A stretch of DNA of 5,369 bases. Origin: Candidatus Omnitrophota bacterium. Its GTDB lineage: Bacteria > Omnitrophota > Gorgyraeia > Gygaellales > Profunditerraquicolaceae. Both the position numbers and the translations under genes were made by a program. Positions within the stretch are counted from its first letter, which is position 1; each line of letters begins with the position of its first letter. Below, piece by piece: positions 4,503-5,369 of this stretch. Under the pieces are notes generated by a model. It had not been told where the DNA came from. It did not search any database and was given only the letters and a program-made list of their open reading frames with translations. The stretch is from assembly GCA_018814745.1 (NCBI GenBank), contig JAHIZC010000030.1, positions 1-5,369 on the forward strand. Direction: 5' to 3'.

Positions 4503-5342
4503 ATGAAAATATTATTGAAATTAATGTTATTAGGTGCAATATTATTTGCATTTCGCCTAGACGTTATGGCGCAAGGGGAAGAACCGCAAAGGGCAGAATC
4601 ACAAGATGCGCGTAGAGCCGGACAAATAGAAGCCCGGGTAGTAGAGACTGACCAGGGTCTTGAGATTCAGATTCCGGCCGTCCAAACCTCGCTTGCAAGT
4701 AGCACAGCAGATACCTCCGGATTTGACCCCCTGACATATACCCTAGGCCCGGATGATGTGGTAGAGATCGAAGTGATGCGCCATCCTGAATTTAGCGGTG
4801 CTTTTCCGATTAATCAATCAGGTAAGCTTCAGTATAAATTTGTCGGAGATATGGATGTGATAGGTTTGACAAAAGCGGAATTGGAAGAAAAGATCAGCGA
4901 TGCTCTCTTAGTTTACCTTAAGTCTCCGGCAGTAACGGTTACGATTATGGAATATAGAAGTAAGGTTTTTTATGTTCTTGGTGAAGTGGGCTCTCCCGGT
5001 AAATATTTTATGCGTTCTGAAAGCATTCCTGTTAGGGAGGCAGTATTTGCAGCCGGGTTACCGACTTCCTTTGCTGCAATGCGTAAATGCAAGCTGATTA
5101 CTCCAAGCTATAAAGGCAGGCCAAAGACCAGAAAAGTAAATATTTACAATATACTTTACGGCGGAAATCTTAACAAAAACATTAATATGCATCCAGGAGA
5201 TGTTCTCTATGTTCCGTCTACTGTGATGGGAAAGATTATTAGGGTGATTAATCCGGCTGCTTCAATGGTAGGCGCAGGTGCTTCCCTTCCTGAGGGTGCC
5301 GCAACCGGATTGGACGCTACTGATTCATTACGTGCGCGTTAA
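4503..5342 (+). CDS. Wza-type polysaccharide export protein (Poly_export + SLBB domains)
   Basis: This 279-residue periplasmic or outer-membrane protein exports capsule or exopolysaccharide. Residues 1-23 are a signal peptide, with a likely cut after VMA before Q24. Residues 24-75 are a polar, disordered linker. The Poly_export domain starts at YTLGPDDVVEIEV (79-91) and runs through the L-T-K-A-E-L-E-E-K-I helix and the SPAVTVTIMEY strand (141-151). One SLBB domain follows from about 153 (VFYVLGEVGSPGKY, 155-168) to the 'HPGDVLYVPS' close (230-239). The C-terminal tail (240-279) is short and could hold a brief amphipathic helix. Wza of E. coli is a lipoprotein with further domains; here there is no lipobox cysteine and only one SLBB, which is common in shorter family members. 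GGAGG at 4492-4496 lies inside the preceding gene. It is probably the first structural gene of a polysaccharide operon that continues past the window. Confidence 0.93.
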   Translation: MKILLKLMLLGAILFAFRLDVMAQGEEPQRAESQDARRAGQIEARVVETDQGLEIQIPAVQTSLASSTADTSGFDPLTYTLGPDDVVEIEVMRHPEFSGAFPINQSGKLQYKFVGDMDVIGLTKAELEEKISDALLVYLKSPAVTVTIMEYRSKVFYVLGEVGSPGKYFMRSESIPVREAVFAAGLPTSFAAMRKCKLITPSYKGRPKTRKVNIYNILYGGNLNKNINMHPGDVLYVPSTVMGKIIRVINPAASMVGAGASLPEGAATGLDATDSLRAR

Positions 5343-5363
5343 TCGTTAAATTAAATAAAGAAA

Positions 5364-5369
5364 GAGGAG
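5364..5369 (+). promoter_or_regulatory. Ribosome binding site of a further gene beyond the window
   Basis: GAGGAG forms the last six bases of the window, 21 bases after the stop of the export gene, with no terminator between. It matches the ribosome binding sites used by other genes here (for example GAGGAG before 3019). The next gene should therefore begin within about 10 bases and belong to the same operon. Confidence 0.65.

Overview
The window is about 5.4 kb of moderately AT-rich bacterial DNA, and every convincing gene lies on the + strand. A Gram-negative (diderm) cell envelope is indicated by a beta-barrel outer-membrane protein ending in phenylalanine and by a Wza-type polysaccharide export protein. 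The gene mix resembles what I would expect from Candidatus Omnitrophota or a neighbouring uncultured PVC-type lineage: alginate-export-like porin, ParA ATPase with a glycogen-binding-type tail, Lys/Ala-rich tail on an EF-Tu-like barrel, and a mini-MerR protein ahead of an SLBB exporter. That lineage call comes from family resemblance only and has not been tested by a search.

Layout. (1) Bases 1-1217 hold the 3' part of a porin-like gene that is still open at the window's left edge; a strong intrinsic terminator follows it. (2) A near-consensus sigma70-type promoter (1298-1326) drives an apparent five-gene operon, 1335-3927. Its genes encode a single-pass membrane protein with a probable carbohydrate-binding-like periplasmic domain, a ParA-type ATPase fused to an AMPK-beta/CBM48-like domain, a Tic20/DUF4870-like membrane protein, a basic-tailed EF-Tu domain II-like protein, and a small four-cysteine protein. 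An AT-rich stem-loop with a T tract (3979-4022) probably ends it. (3) Bases 3928-4300 are non-coding as far as I can see. They hold the terminator, an AT-rich inverted repeat, a second promoter, and a set of 10-bp phased tandem repeats in the predicted leader of the next operon. (4) Bases 4301-5342 hold a 66-residue MerR-type DNA-binding protein directly coupled to a Wza-like polysaccharide export protein. A ribosome binding site at the right edge shows that the operon continues.

How the parts may work together. The right-hand operon looks like the start of an exopolysaccharide or capsule export locus with its own small regulator, which may bind the phased repeats. The middle operon pairs a cytoplasmic ParA ATPase carrying a predicted glucan-binding module with a membrane-anchored protein whose outer domain resembles carbohydrate-binding beta-sandwiches. 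My best candidate for an undescribed system is this pair, possibly a ParA-based positioning device for a polysaccharide granule or polysaccharide machinery. That role is inference. The sequence directly shows the domain fusion, the intact ATPase motifs and the conserved tryptophans.
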